A DNA stretch of 64,000 bases, taken from JBFMGD01 sp040751775. GTDB taxonomy: Bacteria > Bacillota > Dethiobacteria > DTU022. The stretch is from the NCBI GenBank assembly GCA_040751775.1, contig JBFMGD010000002.1:53113-117112 (forward strand), written 5' to 3'. Both the position numbers and the translations under genes were made by a program. The notes beneath the pieces were generated by a model. It did not search any database. It had not been told where the DNA came from and was given only the letters and a program-made list of their open reading frames with translations. Positions within the stretch are counted from its first letter, which is position 1, and the number at the start of each line of letters is the position of its first letter. Positions 25,386-33,442 of the stretch are shown here, in pieces.

Positions 25386-25414
25386 TTGTCAAAAGGGGAG
25401 GGGTCCATTATAAT
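25386..25414 (+). promoter_or_regulatory. Promoter of the pcrB-type gene
   Basis: TTGTCA (25386-25391), a 17-base spacer and a perfect TATAAT (25409-25414) lie 43 bases before the gene. Strong sigma-A type match. Confidence 0.75.
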
Positions 25415-25456
25415 TATAACAAAGATACACTATACAAATAAGAAGGTTTTGAATAG

Positions 25457-26191
25457 ATGAAAGTACAAGAATATTTAAAAAATAAACTTAAACAGGGAGC
25501 TGTTCATATCACCCTGATCGATCCCTCGCGCCAGGTGCCGGAAGCAGCCGGCCGTTTGGCCGAGACGGCTCAGGAAGTAGGCAGTGACCTGATTTTTATC
25601 GGTGGCTCCACCACCGTGACCCAGCGCACCCTGGTGGAGACTGTCGACGCGGTCAAACAACGCTCGACGATCCCTTTGCTTTTCTTCCCGGCGGGTACGG
25701 AGTCCTTGAGTTTAAACCTGGATGCTTTTCTCTTTTTAAGCCTGTTAAATTCACGCAACGCGCATTTCATCAGCGGCACTCATTCCCGGGTCGCCCTGGT
25801 GCTCAAGCGCCTTGACGTGGAGACGATCCCGGTCGGCTATATCCTGATCGAACCGGGTATGAAGATGGGTGAAATAGGTGAAGCGGACCTGGTTTCCCGT
25901 GATAACTTCTGGCGGGCAATCGGTTATGCCCTGACCGCCGAGTTTATGGGTATGAAGTATGTCTTCCTCGAAGCCGGCAACGGTGCCGCCCAGCCTGTTC
26001 CCGCCGGCATGATCCGGGCGGTCAAGCGCGAAATTTCGGTCCCCCTGATTGTCGGCGGCGGGATTCGAACCGCGATCGATGCCCGCCGTGTGCGCCAGGC
26101 CGGGGCTGACATCGTGGTTACCGGGACGATTATTGAAAACGCCGGTTACCGTGAACGGCTGCGCTCCATCCTGAGCGCTCTTAAGGAATAG
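25457..26191 (+). CDS. Geranylgeranylglyceryl/heptaprenylglyceryl phosphate synthase family
   Basis: Predicted to join a prenyl diphosphate to glycerol-1-phosphate. The 244-residue TIM-barrel protein has HITLIDPSR at its start (Asp22), FIGGSTTVTQ, PLLFFPAGTES, the segment PVGYILIEPGMKMGEIGEAD and the phosphate-binding VGGGIRTAIDARRVRQAGAD and VVTGTIIE. The IEPG and late GGGIRT blocks look closer to the archaeal group II enzymes than to Bacillus PcrB; this is my reading from memory. It has its own promoter and a terminator, so it forms a single-gene unit. The prenyl chain length used is not readable. Confidence 0.85.
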   Translation: MKVQEYLKNKLKQGAVHITLIDPSRQVPEAAGRLAETAQEVGSDLIFIGGSTTVTQRTLVETVDAVKQRSTIPLLFFPAGTESLSLNLDAFLFLSLLNSRNAHFISGTHSRVALVLKRLDVETIPVGYILIEPGMKMGEIGEADLVSRDNFWRAIGYALTAEFMGMKYVFLEAGNGAAQPVPAGMIRAVKREISVPLIVGGGIRTAIDARRVRQAGADIVVTGTIIENAGYRERLRSILSALKE

Positions 26192-26226
26192 CGGCGCTCA
26201 CAGGCGTCAACAAAAAATAAACGAAA

Positions 26227-26257
26227 AAACCTCTGATGGCAGAGGTTTAATTTTTTT
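26227..26257. terminator. Bidirectional terminator between pcrB-type gene and the moco operon
   Basis: AAACCTCTG (26227-26235) and CAGAGGTTT (26240-26248) form a 9-bp stem with an ATGG loop, flanked by an A-run before (26224 on) and a T-run after (26251-26257). It can therefore end transcripts from both converging genes. Confidence 0.85.
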
Positions 26258-27173
26258 AGCTACTGCCGCATTCCCCGCTCCGGCCGGTCAGTATTTCCAG
26301 GGCGTGATCCAGCACCGGGGTAAATACAGCCAGGCACTCCCGGACCGCCTTCGGGCTGCCGGGCAGGTTAATAATTAGTGTCTGCCCGCTGATCCCCGCC
26401 ACGGCCCGGGAGAGCATCGCTTTCGGTGTTACCGCGGCGCTTATCCGGCGCATCGCCTCGGCGATACCCGGTGCCGGCCGGTCGATCACTTCCAAAGTCG
26501 CTTCGGGAGTGATGTCCCGCGGCGCAAAACCGGTCCCCCCTGTTGTAAACACGGTATCAACTCCATCCCGGACCGCGCTTCGCATCGCGGAAACAAGGGC
26601 GGGCCGGTCGTCGGGAACGATGACGTAATTGGTCACATCGCCCCAGGGCAGAAGCGCCGCCTGGATGGCAGGCCCGCTTTCGTCTTCCCGCTCTCCAAGG
26701 GAGCCTTTGTCGCTTGCGGTGATCACCGCGAAGCGGTAAGACGGCCTGGGCAGCAGCGTGTCGCCAACCTTGATTTCCCCGCCGGCCAGCACTTCCGTAA
26801 AAATACCTTCGCGGGGCATGACGCAGTCCCCGGCCTGGTAATAGATGGCACAGCGGCTGTGACATTCTTTGCCGATCTGGGTAACCCTTAAGATCGCCTC
26901 GCGCCCGGCCTCGAGCCGGGTCCCCACAGGCAGTTCGACTAGGTTGATGCCGGTTGTGGTCAGGTTTTCGGCAAAGTCACCGGGACCGACATCCAGGCCC
27001 GCCGCGATCATTTTGGCGATGCTCTCCATCGCCAGCAGGCTGACCTGCCTGTGGGCGAAGCCGGCATGGGCATCTCCTTCCAGGCCCTGGCCTTCGATCA
27101 GGAGCCCCTGTCCAACATTTTTCTTTCGCTCACCCTTACGGGCGCTGCTGCAAACCGCAATTACCTCACCCAT
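26256..27173 (-). CDS. MOSC domain fused to MoaB/Mog-type molybdopterin enzyme
   Basis: Two domains in 305 residues. Residues about 1-145 are a MOSC domain (GLEGDAHAGFAHRQVSLL, then GKECHSRCAIYY with Cys104 and Cys108), a sulfur-carrier family related to molybdenum cofactor sulfurase. Residues about 150-305 are a MoaB/MogA domain (VITASDKGSLGEREDESGP, TTGGTGFAPRDITPEAT, INLPGSPKAVRE), which adenylylates molybdopterin before metal insertion. GAGGAG lies 8 bases before the ATG at 27173, so I discarded a longer in-frame start. It is the last gene of the operon. Confidence 0.93.
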   Translation of the reverse strand: MGEVIAVCSSARKGERKKNVGQGLLIEGQGLEGDAHAGFAHRQVSLLAMESIAKMIAAGLDVGPGDFAENLTTTGINLVELPVGTRLEAGREAILRVTQIGKECHSRCAIYYQAGDCVMPREGIFTEVLAGGEIKVGDTLLPRPSYRFAVITASDKGSLGEREDESGPAIQAALLPWGDVTNYVIVPDDRPALVSAMRSAVRDGVDTVFTTGGTGFAPRDITPEATLEVIDRPAPGIAEAMRRISAAVTPKAMLSRAVAGISGQTLIINLPGSPKAVRECLAVFTPVLDHALEILTGRSGECGSS

Positions 27174-27178
27174 TATCA

Positions 27179-28162
27179 CTACTCCTCGCGCCGGTAGAGG
27201 CCGGAACGGCCGCCTTTTTTCTCCACCAGCCTGATATTCTGAATAACCATATTTTTGTCTACAGCCTTGCACATATCGTAGATCGTCAGCGCGGCTACGC
27301 TAACCCCGGTCAGCGCTTCCATCTCCACCCCGGTCTGGCCGGTCAGCTTTACCCGCACGCCGATTTCAATTTTGGCGGCCGCGTCAACCGGGTTGAAGTC
27401 GACCTCCACCCCCGAGATGCCCAGGGGATGAGCCATGGGGATCAGGCGCCCGGTTTCTTTTACGGCCATCACGGCGGCAACCTGCGCTACGCTCAATACA
27501 TCGCCTTTTACCATGCGGCCTTCTCTAATCCGGGCCAGGGTTTCCGGAGACATAACGATCTCTCCCCGGGCATAGGCTTCGCGCAGAGTGTGCTTTTTGG
27601 CCGAGACATCAACCATGCGCGGCCGGCCGGCCGTGTCGAAATGGGTCAACTCGCCTTCCCGGCCGCCGCCGCTGCCAAAAAAGCGCTCATAGATGAAGCG
27701 GGCCAGGCCCGCGCTGTCTTCAAGGCTAAAAACCGGCACCGGCGCTGGTAAATCGGCTAAATCGGTGACCACGGCGATGACCTGCTCCGGCAAAAGGGGC
27801 TGCCGGTTAACCGCCTCCCTGACTACCTCGATTTTCGGGTTGGCGCTCTTTTTATGACCCTCCACCAGGATCAAATCCAGGTGCTGCAGCATCTGCAGCG
27901 CAGCGGCCATACCGCCGCGCTCCGGATCGCTCCCGAACAGAAAGAACTTATCCGGCGTAGTCATCCCCGCGGCCGCCGCCCCTGCCTGCTGAAAACGCCA
28001 GGTGTCCTTGCCGGGGATATCCAGATTATAATGATGAATTTGCCCTTTCAAAGCAGCCGTGCACAGGCCTAGGCGTGACAGCTCCGGAAGCAGCTTCTCC
28101 ACGATGGTTGTTTTTCCCGTGCCCGACTGGGCTGAAACAATATTGATTGTTACCGGCGGCAA
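27179..28162 (-). CDS. moaC: MobB-MoaC fusion protein
   Basis: Residues about 1-165 are a MobB-type GTPase (Walker A SAQSGTGKTT, residues 10-19; DLILVEGHKKSANPKIEVVR), linked to attaching nucleotide to the cofactor. Residues about 172-327 are MoaC, which makes cyclic pyranopterin monophosphate together with MoaA (MVDVSAKKHTLREA, VKGDVLSVAQVAA, TGVEMEALTGVSVAALTIYDMCKAVDK). The MoaC motif usually written CHPL reads AHPL here (Ala244, His245). The TTG start follows GGAGGG. Such fusions are known in Clostridia. Downstream of moaA in the same operon. Confidence 0.93.
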   Translation of the reverse strand: MPPVTINIVSAQSGTGKTTIVEKLLPELSRLGLCTAALKGQIHHYNLDIPGKDTWRFQQAGAAAAGMTTPDKFFLFGSDPERGGMAAALQMLQHLDLILVEGHKKSANPKIEVVREAVNRQPLLPEQVIAVVTDLADLPAPVPVFSLEDSAGLARFIYERFFGSGGGREGELTHFDTAGRPRMVDVSAKKHTLREAYARGEIVMSPETLARIREGRMVKGDVLSVAQVAAVMAVKETGRLIPMAHPLGISGVEVDFNPVDAAAKIEIGVRVKLTGQTGVEMEALTGVSVAALTIYDMCKAVDKNMVIQNIRLVEKKGGRSGLYRREE

Positions 28163-28185
28163 CCAGATCCCTCCATTTCGTTTTC

Positions 28186-29181
28186 CTAGCCCCCCGTTTT
28201 GGACATGCCGCGCATCGCGCCAGGGTTTATGGGCCCTGCTTTCCTGACCGGGCTCATCAGGTGCTCTTTCGGTTTGGCGTGCAGCACCTCCCGCAGCAGC
28301 GCCTGCAGCGCCGCCGGGTCACTCAGCGCCGGCCGCACCCGGTACTCGTCCTGCCAGTAGAGGCAGGCTTTCAGGCTTCCCTCAGCCGTCAGGCGCAGCC
28401 GGTTGCAGGAAGCGCAAAAGTGGTCGCTGATCGCGTGAATCAGCCCGATACTGCCCTTTGCGCCGGACAGGGTAAACGTCTCCGCCGGGCCCGCCCCGGT
28501 CAATGGAGCAGCTGCTGTCAGCGGCAGCCCCATTTTTTGGGCGGTTTCGCTGATATAGGTTAGGGGCAGGAAACGCTTCCGGTAGCTGTGGTCGTGATCC
28601 CCGATCGGCATATATTCGATAAATCGGACGTGGACCGGTTTGTCCAGGGTCAGCTTTAAAAAAGCGGGTACCTCGGTATGGTTCAGCCCCTTCATCAATA
28701 CCGTGTTTACCTTGACCGGCTCCAGGCCTTCGCGCAGGGCTGCCTCGATTCCGTCCAGGACAGACTGTAGGCTGCCGCCCCGGGTGATATCCCGGAATAG
28801 GGCCGGATCCAGGGAGTCGAGGCTGATATTGACCCGCTTTAAACCAGCCTCTTTCAACGCGGCCGCGTAACGGGAGAGCAGGATGCCGTTCGTGGTCATG
28901 GAGAGGTCCGTGATGCCCGCCAAGCAGCTGATCCCCTCGACCAGGTTGATCAAATCTTTGCGGACCAGCGGTTCCCCGCCGGTCAGGCGGACTTTGCGGA
29001 TCCCCAGTTCAACACCGGCTTTTACCACTTGCAAAATCTCTTCATAGGTCAGGATATCCCGGTGCGGGATTTGCTGAACCCCGTCCGCTCCCATGCAGTA
29101 GATGCAGCGCAGGTTGCAGCGGTCGGTTACCGAGATGCGCAGGTAATTATGTTCGCGTCCGAAAGTGTCTACAAGCGGCAT
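28186..29181 (-). CDS. moaA: GTP 3',8-cyclase MoaA
   Basis: Radical SAM enzyme that starts molybdopterin synthesis from GTP. The 331 residues have the CxxxCxxC cluster motif (Cys22, Cys26, Cys29 in RCNLRCIYC), LTGGEPLVRKD, and the second 4Fe-4S site CASCNRLRLTAEG followed by CLY. The C-terminus ends in the conserved double glycine (MSKTGG). I chose the ATG at 29181 because the conserved N-terminus begins there; the longer frame start was rejected. Confidence 0.96.
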   Translation of the reverse strand: MPLVDTFGREHNYLRISVTDRCNLRCIYCMGADGVQQIPHRDILTYEEILQVVKAGVELGIRKVRLTGGEPLVRKDLINLVEGISCLAGITDLSMTTNGILLSRYAAALKEAGLKRVNISLDSLDPALFRDITRGGSLQSVLDGIEAALREGLEPVKVNTVLMKGLNHTEVPAFLKLTLDKPVHVRFIEYMPIGDHDHSYRKRFLPLTYISETAQKMGLPLTAAAPLTGAGPAETFTLSGAKGSIGLIHAISDHFCASCNRLRLTAEGSLKACLYWQDEYRVRPALSDPAALQALLREVLHAKPKEHLMSPVRKAGPINPGAMRGMSKTGG

Positions 29182-29223
29182 TTTTCTATCCTCTCCCGAT
29201 CTATAACAGTCGTTTCTCACTTC

Positions 29224-31128
29224 TCATCTCTCACTTCTCAATTGGCCCGCTTCGCGCATACAGTAGCCGCCCATCGCTTCCACCTGCCTGCGGAACAGCG
29301 GGTCAGCAATCACTGCTAACAGGGCTTCGCCGGCCCCGGAGCGGTAAAACGAAGCTTCCATCAACAGGTCGTAGCGCTCCTCGGTGACCGGAATAAAATC
29401 CAGCCCGAAGGCGCGGGCGGCCGGCAGGATCCCCAGCCCGGCCCGGCCCGTTCCCGCCGCTACCGCGGCCGCCACGTTCAAATGGGTATGTTCCTCCCTT
29501 TGATAGCCGTAAACAGCGGCGGGGCTGAGGTGCGCCTCTTTCAAAAGGTGGTCGAAAAGGAGGCGCGTGCCGGCCCCTTTTTGGCGGTTGATATAACTCA
29601 GTTTCTTGCTGCAAATATCCCTGATATCTTTCACCCGGTCCGGATTTCCCTTGGGGACAATCCAGCCTTGCATCCGGTAGGCCAGGGTGACCAGGTAAAG
29701 CTGCCGGTCCGGCAGCAGACGCCGGATGAAGGGCAGGTTGTAATCGCCGCTCTCCGGGTCGAACAGGTGCACGCCGGCCAGATGGGCCTGCCTTTTTCCG
29801 ATCGCCGTAATACCGCCCATACTGCCCAGGTGGGCCGATGAGAGGGAAAGGCGGTGGTCCTTTTCTTTCAAGGCCGTGGCCAGGAGGTCGATAATCAAGT
29901 CGTGGCTGCCGGCCGCCAGCAGGTTGTGGCGCAACTCGGCGGCGGGCCGGTAGAGCTCCAGCTCCACCGGTTCATCCTGTTCGAAGCCGAGCGAGTTCTC
30001 CGGTACGATCAGCAGGCCGTCCGCCCGCACCAGCGACATGGTCACACCGGCGCCTCGCGTCAGCGGGTTGGCGATAAAGCGGCCGCCCACGTTGCCTACC
30101 GTCATGCGCACATGTTCCTCCACACCCATTTCCGAGACCACGCGCCTGCCCAGGGACGCCGTGAGGCGTTCCCGCTCCGGTTCGGGCCGGCCCTGGTAGC
30201 GGTAGAGGAGCGGCCGGACAAACCATTCCAGGCTAAAATAGGCGGAAACGGGATAGCCCGGCAGGCCCACGACCGGTTTCCCGGCCACGCGGCCCAGGAT
30301 GGTAGGCTTGCCCGGGCGGGTCGCAACCCCGTGCAGGAGTACTTCGCCCAGCTCTCCCATGATCCGGGCGGTATAATCATCCCGGCCGGCCGAAGAGCCG
30401 GCGTTAATGATCACCAGGTCTGTCTCCGCGGCGGCCCGGGCCAGTGCTTCCCTCAAGCGGTCGGGCTCGTCGGGCACGATCGGATAAGTTACCGGCTCGG
30501 CGCCCCATTCCCGCAGGTAGGCGGCGATTACGGTACTGTTAAAATCGGGGATGCTGCCGTTTTCGCGCGCCGCGCCCGCCGGGACGACTTCCGAGCCGGT
30601 CGGGATGACCGCCGCCCGGGGCCGGCCCAGCACCTCGATCGAGGAGATCCCCCCTGCCAGCAGCGCGCCCAGGTCGGCGGGGCGCAGCCGGTGATAAGCG
30701 GGTACGATCAACTCTCCCGCCACCACGTCTTCGCCCACAGGACGGACATGCTGCCAGGGCACGGCCGGGGCCAGGATCTCCACGGTGCCGCCGTCCAGCG
30801 GCTGGATATCCTCAATCTTGATCACCGCGTCGCAGCCGGCCGGCAGCGGGTCGCCGGTGTCGATATGGGCATACCCTTTCTCAGGCAGGAGCCGCAGCGG
30901 GTTTTGATCCGAAGCGCCGAAAGTGCTCTCGGCGCGCACCGCGATACCGTCCATGGCGGCGGCATGGTAGCCGGGCATGGAGAGCGCGGCAAAAACCGGG
31001 TTCCCGGTAACCCGACCCAGCGCCGTCCCGGTCGGCAGCGTCTCCAGGCGGCGCGGAATATCCACTTTATTTAAGAAAATCTCCAGCGCCTCGCGCCGGG
31101 GCGTATTGCTCAGGTAAACTTTTTGCAT
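29224..31128 (-). CDS. MoeA-type molybdopterin molybdotransferase with C-terminal periplasmic-binding-like domain
   Basis: The 634-residue protein combines a MoeA domain (about residues 1-400: YHAAAMDGIAV, IDTGDPLPAGCDAVI, INAGSSAGRDDYTA, GKPVVGLPGYPVSA) with a PBP-like substrate-binding domain (about 415-625: SSAHLGSMGGITAI, AYRMQGWIVPKGNP, INRQKGAGTRLLFD, GRAGLGILPAA). MoeA inserts molybdate or tungstate into the cofactor. The extra domain resembles oxyanion-binding folds and may recognise the metal or the cofactor (inference). GGGAGG lies 8 bases before the ATG at 31128. It follows a second moeA in the same operon. Confidence 0.92.
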   Translation of the reverse strand: MQKVYLSNTPRREALEIFLNKVDIPRRLETLPTGTALGRVTGNPVFAALSMPGYHAAAMDGIAVRAESTFGASDQNPLRLLPEKGYAHIDTGDPLPAGCDAVIKIEDIQPLDGGTVEILAPAVPWQHVRPVGEDVVAGELIVPAYHRLRPADLGALLAGGISSIEVLGRPRAAVIPTGSEVVPAGAARENGSIPDFNSTVIAAYLREWGAEPVTYPIVPDEPDRLREALARAAAETDLVIINAGSSAGRDDYTARIMGELGEVLLHGVATRPGKPTILGRVAGKPVVGLPGYPVSAYFSLEWFVRPLLYRYQGRPEPERERLTASLGRRVVSEMGVEEHVRMTVGNVGGRFIANPLTRGAGVTMSLVRADGLLIVPENSLGFEQDEPVELELYRPAAELRHNLLAAGSHDLIIDLLATALKEKDHRLSLSSAHLGSMGGITAIGKRQAHLAGVHLFDPESGDYNLPFIRRLLPDRQLYLVTLAYRMQGWIVPKGNPDRVKDIRDICSKKLSYINRQKGAGTRLLFDHLLKEAHLSPAAVYGYQREEHTHLNVAAAVAAGTGRAGLGILPAARAFGLDFIPVTEERYDLLMEASFYRSGAGEALLAVIADPLFRRQVEAMGGYCMREAGQLRSER

Positions 31129-31144
31129 GGCCGACCTCCCGTTC

Positions 31145-32368
31145 TTATTCCCACAGGTAAACTTCAACCGTATCCCCGGCCAAGAGCCCTTCCGCGCCCG
31201 CCGGGACGATGATCCACCCGTCGGCTTCGGCCAGGGTGCGCAGCATCCCCGAACGCCCGAAAACGGGCACCGCTCTCAGGGCGCCGCCCTCTTCCAGCTT
31301 CACCCGCACGTAGTCGGTCCGGCCGGTGCGGGAGGGAACATTACGCGTCAGGACGGCTCGCAGGGAAGGAAAACGGCGTTGCGGCGCCCGGCCCGACAGC
31401 CGGTGCAGGATGGCCGTGCCGAACAGGGAGAAGATCACCAGCGCCGAGACGGGGTGCCCGGGCAGGCCGAGGACCGGCTTGCCGCCGCAGTTGGCCAGCA
31501 GAGTCGGTTTTCCCGGCTGAATGGAGATCCCCTCCACCAGCAGCCCCGGCTCGCCCAACTCTTGCATCGTGCGGGCTGTAAAATCACGGGTGCCGACTGA
31601 GCTGCCGCCGGAGAATACCAGGCAATCTACCTGTGCCAGCAGGGCGTGGCTTTTTTCCAAAAATACAGGAAATGAATCCGTCAGTATGCCGCCGCTGACG
31701 ATCGCAGCACCCGCCTGGCGGCCCCGGTATGCCAGCGCCGGGTTATTGCTGTCCCGCACCTTGCCGGGCGGCAGCAGCCCGGTTTCATACGGCACCAGTT
31801 CGTCACCCGTGGAAAGAAGCCCCATCACCGGGGCGCGGTGCACGCTAACCCGGCCGACGCCGAGGGAGGCCAGCAGCCCCAGTTCGGGGGCGCGCAGCAA
31901 AGTCCCCCGGGGCAGGGCAACGGCGCCGCGGCGCAGGTCTTCTCCCCGGTGGATCACATTTTCGCCGGGCGCCGCCTGGCGAAAAACCTGCACCATCGTT
32001 CCCGTAACCTCGGTATCCTCGAGCATCACCACCGCGTCGGCGCCCTCGGGCAGCATCCCCCCGGTATGGACCAGGAGGCACTGTCCGGGGTTGATCGCCG
32101 GGGCGGCCCGCCCCATCAACACTTCGCCGCTGCATTCCAAAATCGCCGGCAACCCTTCCTGGGCGCCGAATGTATCGCTCGCGGCCGCGGCATAGCCGTC
32201 TACGGTGGAGCGGTTGAAACCCGGCACATCCTCGCCGGCACTGACCGGCTCGGCAAGACACCTTCCCCCGGCTCGCGTCAGATCCAGCGTCTCCGTAGTG
32301 AGCGGTTGGAAATGTGTTTCAATCAGCTCCAGGACGACCGCGGGGTTGGTCACTTTCATTAACTTCAT
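31145..32368 (-). CDS. moeA: Molybdopterin molybdotransferase MoeA
   Basis: First gene of the molybdenum/tungsten cofactor operon. From the ATG at 32368 it has 407 residues with the MoeA motifs GFNRSTVDGYAA, VHTGGMLPEGADAVVML, RGEDLRRGA, SGGSSVGTRDFT and GKPVLGLPGHPVSALVIF. GAGGTGAT precedes the ATG and lies directly after the T-run of a terminator in the leader. A much longer in-frame reading that runs through the leader was rejected. Two MoeA proteins in one operon often correlate with use of both Mo and W (known for the family; inference here). Confidence 0.94.
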   Translation of the reverse strand: MKLMKVTNPAVVLELIETHFQPLTTETLDLTRAGGRCLAEPVSAGEDVPGFNRSTVDGYAAAASDTFGAQEGLPAILECSGEVLMGRAAPAINPGQCLLVHTGGMLPEGADAVVMLEDTEVTGTMVQVFRQAAPGENVIHRGEDLRRGAVALPRGTLLRAPELGLLASLGVGRVSVHRAPVMGLLSTGDELVPYETGLLPPGKVRDSNNPALAYRGRQAGAAIVSGGILTDSFPVFLEKSHALLAQVDCLVFSGGSSVGTRDFTARTMQELGEPGLLVEGISIQPGKPTLLANCGGKPVLGLPGHPVSALVIFSLFGTAILHRLSGRAPQRRFPSLRAVLTRNVPSRTGRTDYVRVKLEEGGALRAVPVFGRSGMLRTLAEADGWIIVPAGAEGLLAGDTVEVYLWE

Positions 32369-32384
32369 GATGGTATCACCTCGC

Positions 32385-32419
32385 AAAAAAGCCGCACCTC
32401 CATAAATGGAAGACGCGGC
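32385..32419 (-). terminator. Leader terminator before moeA
   Basis: On the - strand GCCGC...GCGGC (32415-32419 with 32391-32395), with an inner CCAT/ATGG pairing, is followed by six T residues (32385-32390) and immediately by the moeA ribosome binding site. The arrangement is that of an attenuator controlled by the upstream leader. Confidence 0.75.
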
Positions 32420-32530
32420 CGCACAGCCTACAAGATCTCCTTTCCAATTACGGGAGGTAGGGGGATTTCTCCCCCAACCCAGACCTTCCGCCGTAGCCTG
32501 TCCGGCTGTAGGCAATGAAGGTTCGGAGTT
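32385..32530 (-). promoter_or_regulatory. Candidate Moco/Tuco riboswitch
   Basis: The roughly 180-base moeA leader is highly structured on the - strand. GCCTACA (32507-32513) pairs with TGTAGGC (32426-32432) as a closing stem. Inside it, GGGGGA-GAAA-TCCCCC (32456-32476 region) is a hairpin with a GAAA tetraloop, a feature of Moco-family riboswitches. ACCTTC/GAAGGT (32517-32522 with 32483-32488) gives a competing stem, and a terminator ends the leader. The position before a cofactor operon fits. Assignment is from architecture and context, not from a covariance search. Confidence 0.6.
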
Positions 32531-32557
32531 CATTATTCATTTTTACTTGCCGATACC

Positions 32558-32585
32558 ATTATACCATTTCGCCCCATAGATACAA
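32558..32585 (-). promoter_or_regulatory. Promoter of the molybdopterin operon
   Basis: On the - strand TTGTAT (32585-32580), 16 bases and TATAAT (32563-32558) with an upstream TGG, giving an extended -10. Transcription would start near 32551, leaving a leader of about 180 bases before moeA. Confidence 0.7.
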
Positions 32586-32695
32586 CATTCCTGCTTAATG
32601 GAACAAGGGACTATTTTCTTCTCCCACCTCTTGGCCCCCTAATAACAGGAATTGATAAGGCGGAGCTGACCATAGCGGTATCGCAAAGGTTTCCC

Positions 32696-32724
32696 TTGTC
32701 AAAGCAACCTTTTTAGTGTAAAAT
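32696..32724 (+). promoter_or_regulatory. Promoter of the decayed toxin-antitoxin pair
   Basis: TTGTCA (32696-32701), 17 bases, TAAAAT (32719-32724). It lies 38 bases before the antitoxin remnant and points into it. A second -10-like TATAAT occurs a little downstream (about 32733). Confidence 0.55.
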
Positions 32725-32762
32725 AATGTAAGTATAATCCTTCTCGAAAGAAGGCCCAATAT

Positions 32763-33065
32763 ATGGAAAATGCCGGCAGAATACAAGACTGGCTGCAGGT
32801 TTATTTCTAGGATGTCTCCTGGGACGAACTCGATACAAAGCAGCACCGGGATTTCATAATTGAGCGGCTGCTGAACGACGGTGATCATCGCTCTCTGGCC
32901 TGGTTGTTTAAAACATACTCAAAAGATATGATTAAAAATACGGTCAAAATAAGCCGCGGCTTGTCCGTAAAAACAGCACGGTGTTGGCAGAACTATTTAG
33001 GGCTCAAGGAGGAAGAGTTGTGCTGCACCGGGATACGCTTGGCGCAAAAAGAAAGGCTTTTCTAA
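32763..33065 (+). pseudogene. Antitoxin-like gene with an in-frame stop
   Basis: Reading from the ATG at 32763 gives MENAGRIQDWLQVYF, then TAG at 32808-32810, then an uninterrupted continuation (DVSWDELDTKQHRDFIIERL..., ...LSVKTARCWQNYLGLKEEEL) to a TAA at 33063-33065. The continuation has the layout of the small helical proteins encoded just before AbiEii-type nucleotidyltransferase toxins. No good start exists after the stop. It overlaps the toxin start by 46 bases, as functional pairs do. I infer an antitoxin gene inactivated by a nonsense mutation. Confidence 0.7.
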
Positions 33066-33442
33066 GCCTTTTGGTTGATAAACTGCCGGTTGAGAAAAGT
33101 TATCTCGCGGGCGGAACAGCTCTTGCTCTCATGCTAGGTCATCGAGAGTCCATTGATTTTGATTGGTTTTCGCCGGTAGATTTTGACCCGGAAGCTCTGG
33201 CCAGCAACCTCTCCCGTTTGGGGCGCCTTGAAATCACTGAAACTACAAAAGGTACGCTGCACAGCATTCTGGACGGGATACGCGTTACCTGGCTTCATTA
33301 TCCCAACCCTCTCATGGCCGACTTGGTCCAACCGCCCGATATGCAAGGGCTGGCGCTGGCTTCACTGCTTGACATCGGCTTAATGAAATGGGCCACTGGC
33401 GGAGAATATCGGCTCGGCGGCCCTGGCAGCTTGCAGGTGTAA
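33020..33442 (+). pseudogene. AbiEii/AbiGii-type nucleotidyltransferase toxin, truncated
   Basis: From the GTG at 33020 (AAGGAGGAAGAG upstream) the frame encodes about 140 residues: VLHRDTLGAKRKAFLSLL, the nucleotidyltransferase core YLAGGTALALMLGHRESIDFDWFS, LHSILDGIRVTWLHYP and LASLLDIGLMKWA. The family normally continues for another 60-100 residues past the MK segment, but here it changes to GGEYRLGGPGSLQV and stops at 33442. A REP-like sequence starts at the next base. The toxin is therefore probably dead, cut off by an insertion or rearrangement. Confidence 0.75.

Noticed and set aside
29854..31074. 406-residue open frame on the + strand opposite the moeA-type gene
   Set aside because: Long only because of GC-rich codon bias on the opposite strand; the sequence is rich in Gln, Arg and His with no motif.
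32369..32533. In-frame upstream extension of moeA by 55 residues
   Set aside because: It would translate the structured leader and its terminator; the ATG at 32368 has a GAGGTGAT binding site and the family N-terminus follows it.
32595..32888. 97-residue open frame on the - strand
   Set aside because: It lies opposite the antitoxin remnant and its promoter, has no family features, and the + strand reading is clearly protein-like.
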